64,000 nt of DNA from Cutibacterium porci (lineage in GTDB: Bacteria; Actinomycetota; Actinomycetes; Propionibacteriales; Propionibacteriaceae), in the NCBI RefSeq assembly GCF_009696315.1, contig NZ_VUMG01000001.1, positions 682,001 through 746,000 of the forward strand, read 5' to 3'. Positions 62,770 to 64,000 of the stretch are shown here, in pieces. The position numbers and the translations under genes were made by a program. The notes beneath the pieces are model-generated. The model did no database searches and had not been told where the DNA came from. It saw only the letters and a list, made by a program, of their open reading frames with translations. Positions within the stretch are counted from its first letter, which is position 1, and every line of letters starts with the position of its first letter.

Positions 62770-63453
62770 ATGCACATTGCTGAGGGGATTCTCTCACCCA
62801 CCCAGTGTGCAGTCTGGTATGCCGCAGCTGCACCGTTCGTGATCCATGGCGGCTACCGAGTCGTCAAGGAAGTCAAGGAGCACCCCGAGAACAAACTTCT
62901 ACTCGCTACTGCGGGTGCTTTCACATTCGTACTCTCGGCCATCAAGCTTCCCAGTGTGACAGGATCGTCCTCGCATCCCACGGGAACCGGAGTCGGTGCC
63001 GCTCTGTTCAAACCGCCGGTCATGGCATTCTTGGGAATGATCGTGCTGATCTTCCAGGCCCTGCTGCTGGCCCACGGGGGAATCTCGACGCTGGGGGCCA
63101 ACACGTTCTCGATGGCTATCGCGGGGCCGTGGGCTGGATACGCCTTCTATAAACTCACGAAGAAACTTCGTGGGCCTGACGCGTTGGCGATCTTTCTATG
63201 CATGGTCTTCTCTGATTTCATCACCTACGTCGTCACGAGCTTCCAGCTAGCTTTTGCCTTCCCGGATCCTGCTAGTGGTTTCTGGGGTGCCGTCGGCAAG
63301 TTCCTCGGCATCTTCGCCACGACCCAGATCCCGCTGGCCCTTATCGAGGGCCTCGTTGGCATCTTGCTGTTCCGTTTCCTTGCCAAGGTCGCAGCCCCGC
63401 AGCTCCAGCAGCTCGGCGTGCTCGGCAACACCAAGGAGGTGGCTCATGCCTGA
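62770..63453 (+). CDS. cbiM: Cobalt ECF-type transporter membrane subunit CbiM
   Basis: The 227-residue membrane protein starts MHIAEGILSP. The N-terminal Met-His is the metal-binding part of the family. About six hydrophobic segments follow. It is the substrate-capture subunit of a CbiMNQO cobalt importer. AAAGGAG precedes the ATG and is hidden by the riboswitch hairpin. It overlaps cbiN by eight bases. Confidence 0.95.
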   Translation: MHIAEGILSPTQCAVWYAAAAPFVIHGGYRVVKEVKEHPENKLLLATAGAFTFVLSAIKLPSVTGSSSHPTGTGVGAALFKPPVMAFLGMIVLIFQALLLAHGGISTLGANTFSMAIAGPWAGYAFYKLTKKLRGPDALAIFLCMVFSDFITYVVTSFQLAFAFPDPASGFWGAVGKFLGIFATTQIPLALIEGLVGILLFRFLAKVAAPQLQQLGVLGNTKEVAHA

Positions 63454-63880
63454 GAACACTGTCGCTAAGGCCCATCAGGACAATTCACTGACCGGCAAAA
63501 GCACATGGGTAACCCCGGTCATCATCGTTCTCGTTGTTGCCCTCTTCGTCATCAGCATGGTTCTCGGTGCCAAGAAGACCAGTGGCGGTGAGGAAGGTTT
63601 CGGGGGAACTGACGACGCCGCAGCTGAGGCCGCAGAGCAGGCCGGTGCCAAGAAATGGATCGAGCCGATCTTCGAACCGAACTCGGGTGAGGTTGAGTCC
63701 GGTCTGTTCGCGCTTCAGGCGGCTCTCGGCGCTGGCATCGCAGGGTATGCTCTCGGGCGCATGAGCGGTCGCGCGAAAGGCCGCGAGGAGGCCGAGCGCG
63801 CCTCCGACCTCCATAGTGTTGACGATGTGCCTGAGGCCGCCGTCATCACATCGGAAGCCAATGCGACTACCAAGTCATGA
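63446..63880 (+). CDS. cbiN: Cobalt transport protein CbiN
   Basis: The 144-residue protein has two membrane helices: PVIIVLVVALFVISMVLG and GLFALQAALGAGIAGYALG. The NSGEVESGLFALQAALGAG match is the CbiN core. It is longer than the usual 90-100 residues because of a hydrophilic N-terminus and a polar C-terminal tail. GGAGG precedes the ATG. It couples CbiM to the importer and overlaps the next gene by four bases. Confidence 0.92.
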   Translation: MPENTVAKAHQDNSLTGKSTWVTPVIIVLVVALFVISMVLGAKKTSGGEEGFGGTDDAAAEAAEQAGAKKWIEPIFEPNSGEVESGLFALQAALGAGIAGYALGRMSGRAKGREEAERASDLHSVDDVPEAAVITSEANATTKS

Positions 63881-64000
63881 CGATTACCTCTCTCGACGAC
63901 GCCGCCTGGGATTCCCCCTGGCGGCGTCGTCCAGTCGGGGAAAAGGTTGCTCTGTCGGCAGCTCTTCTTCTGACTGCTCTGTGCACCCCATCAATGGAGT
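63877..64000 (+). CDS. cbiQ: Cobalt ECF transporter subunit CbiQ, C-terminus outside the window
   Basis: The ATG overlaps the cbiN stop (ATGA) and the frame is open to the window edge. Only 41 residues are visible: a polar start (MTITSLDDAAWDSPWRRRP), then a hydrophobic stretch (ALSAALLLTALCTPS). Position after cbiM and cbiN and the polar-then-hydrophobic start fit CbiQ, the energy-coupling membrane subunit. Confidence 0.75.
   Translation, partial: MTITSLDDAAWDSPWRRRPVGEKVALSAALLLTALCTPSME

Overview
The window looks like a chromosomal segment of a propionibacterium, most probably Cutibacterium (formerly Propionibacterium) acnes or a close relative. The evidence is content and order: actinobacterial markers (GlnR-like regulator, CarD, SenX3-RegX3-PhoU, a nitrobindin-fold protein), a fairly high GC content, and an anaerobic cobalamin pathway with a CbiE-CbiG-CbiH triple fusion of the kind I recall from propionibacteria. 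Species assignment is inference; no database was searched. I saw no transposase, CRISPR array, rRNA or tRNA gene.

Layout. 1-5100: partial GlnR-like regulator, a membrane protein with a discoidin-like domain, D-aminoacyl-tRNA deacylase, a nitrobindin-like protein, a YgfZ-type folate-binding protein and a sugar transferase. 5121-10212: an SDR oxidoreductase, the general PTS proteins EI and HPr, ispD-ispF, a glucitol-type EIIA and an orphan galactitol-type EIIB. 10213-16314: a strong terminator, a 17-bp tandem repeat running into the carD stop, carD, a lipoprotein, regX3-senX3 divergent from phoU with a PHO-box-like repeat between them, a polysaccharide deacetylase and gpmA. 16458-19773: a galactitol-type PTS operon with two EIIB copies. 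19973-31497: asparaginase and an amino-acid permease, glyA, eda-kdgK, rlmB, cysS, a DUF4032 protein and a cystathionine gamma-synthase-type gene. 31647-35551: an eight-gene Asp23/AmaP envelope-stress locus with its own ECF sigma factor and a putative anti-sigma protein that appears fused to an Asp23-like domain. 35606-43901: an MsmK-type ATPase, an 813-bp gene-free stretch, serine dehydratase, a ROK regulator fused to a Gfo/Idh/MocA oxidoreductase, and the threonine-to-glycine genes tdh-kbl. 43927-50300: an OpuB-type osmoprotectant ABC transporter, a DedA protein, a macrodomain protein, an NADP-dependent oxidoreductase and an ABC-ATPase remnant. 50412-64000: cobalamin synthesis and cobalt uptake with two cobalamin riboswitches; the last gene (cbiQ) runs off the right edge.

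How the genes work together. EI and HPr can feed the galactitol-type PTS. SenX3-RegX3 and PhoU probably couple to phosphate status. The amino-acid genes (asparaginase, serine dehydratase, tdh-kbl, glyA) suggest fermentation of amino acids. cbiMNQ would import cobalt for CbiX, and the cbi enzymes build the corrin ring; both riboswitches would reduce expression when cobalamin is plentiful.

The two least conventional objects are the sigma/anti-sigma/Asp23 locus and the ROK-oxidoreductase fusion. Other points to check are the three EIIB paralogues, the unknown gene inside the cobalamin operon, and tandem repeats at the stop codons of two genes.
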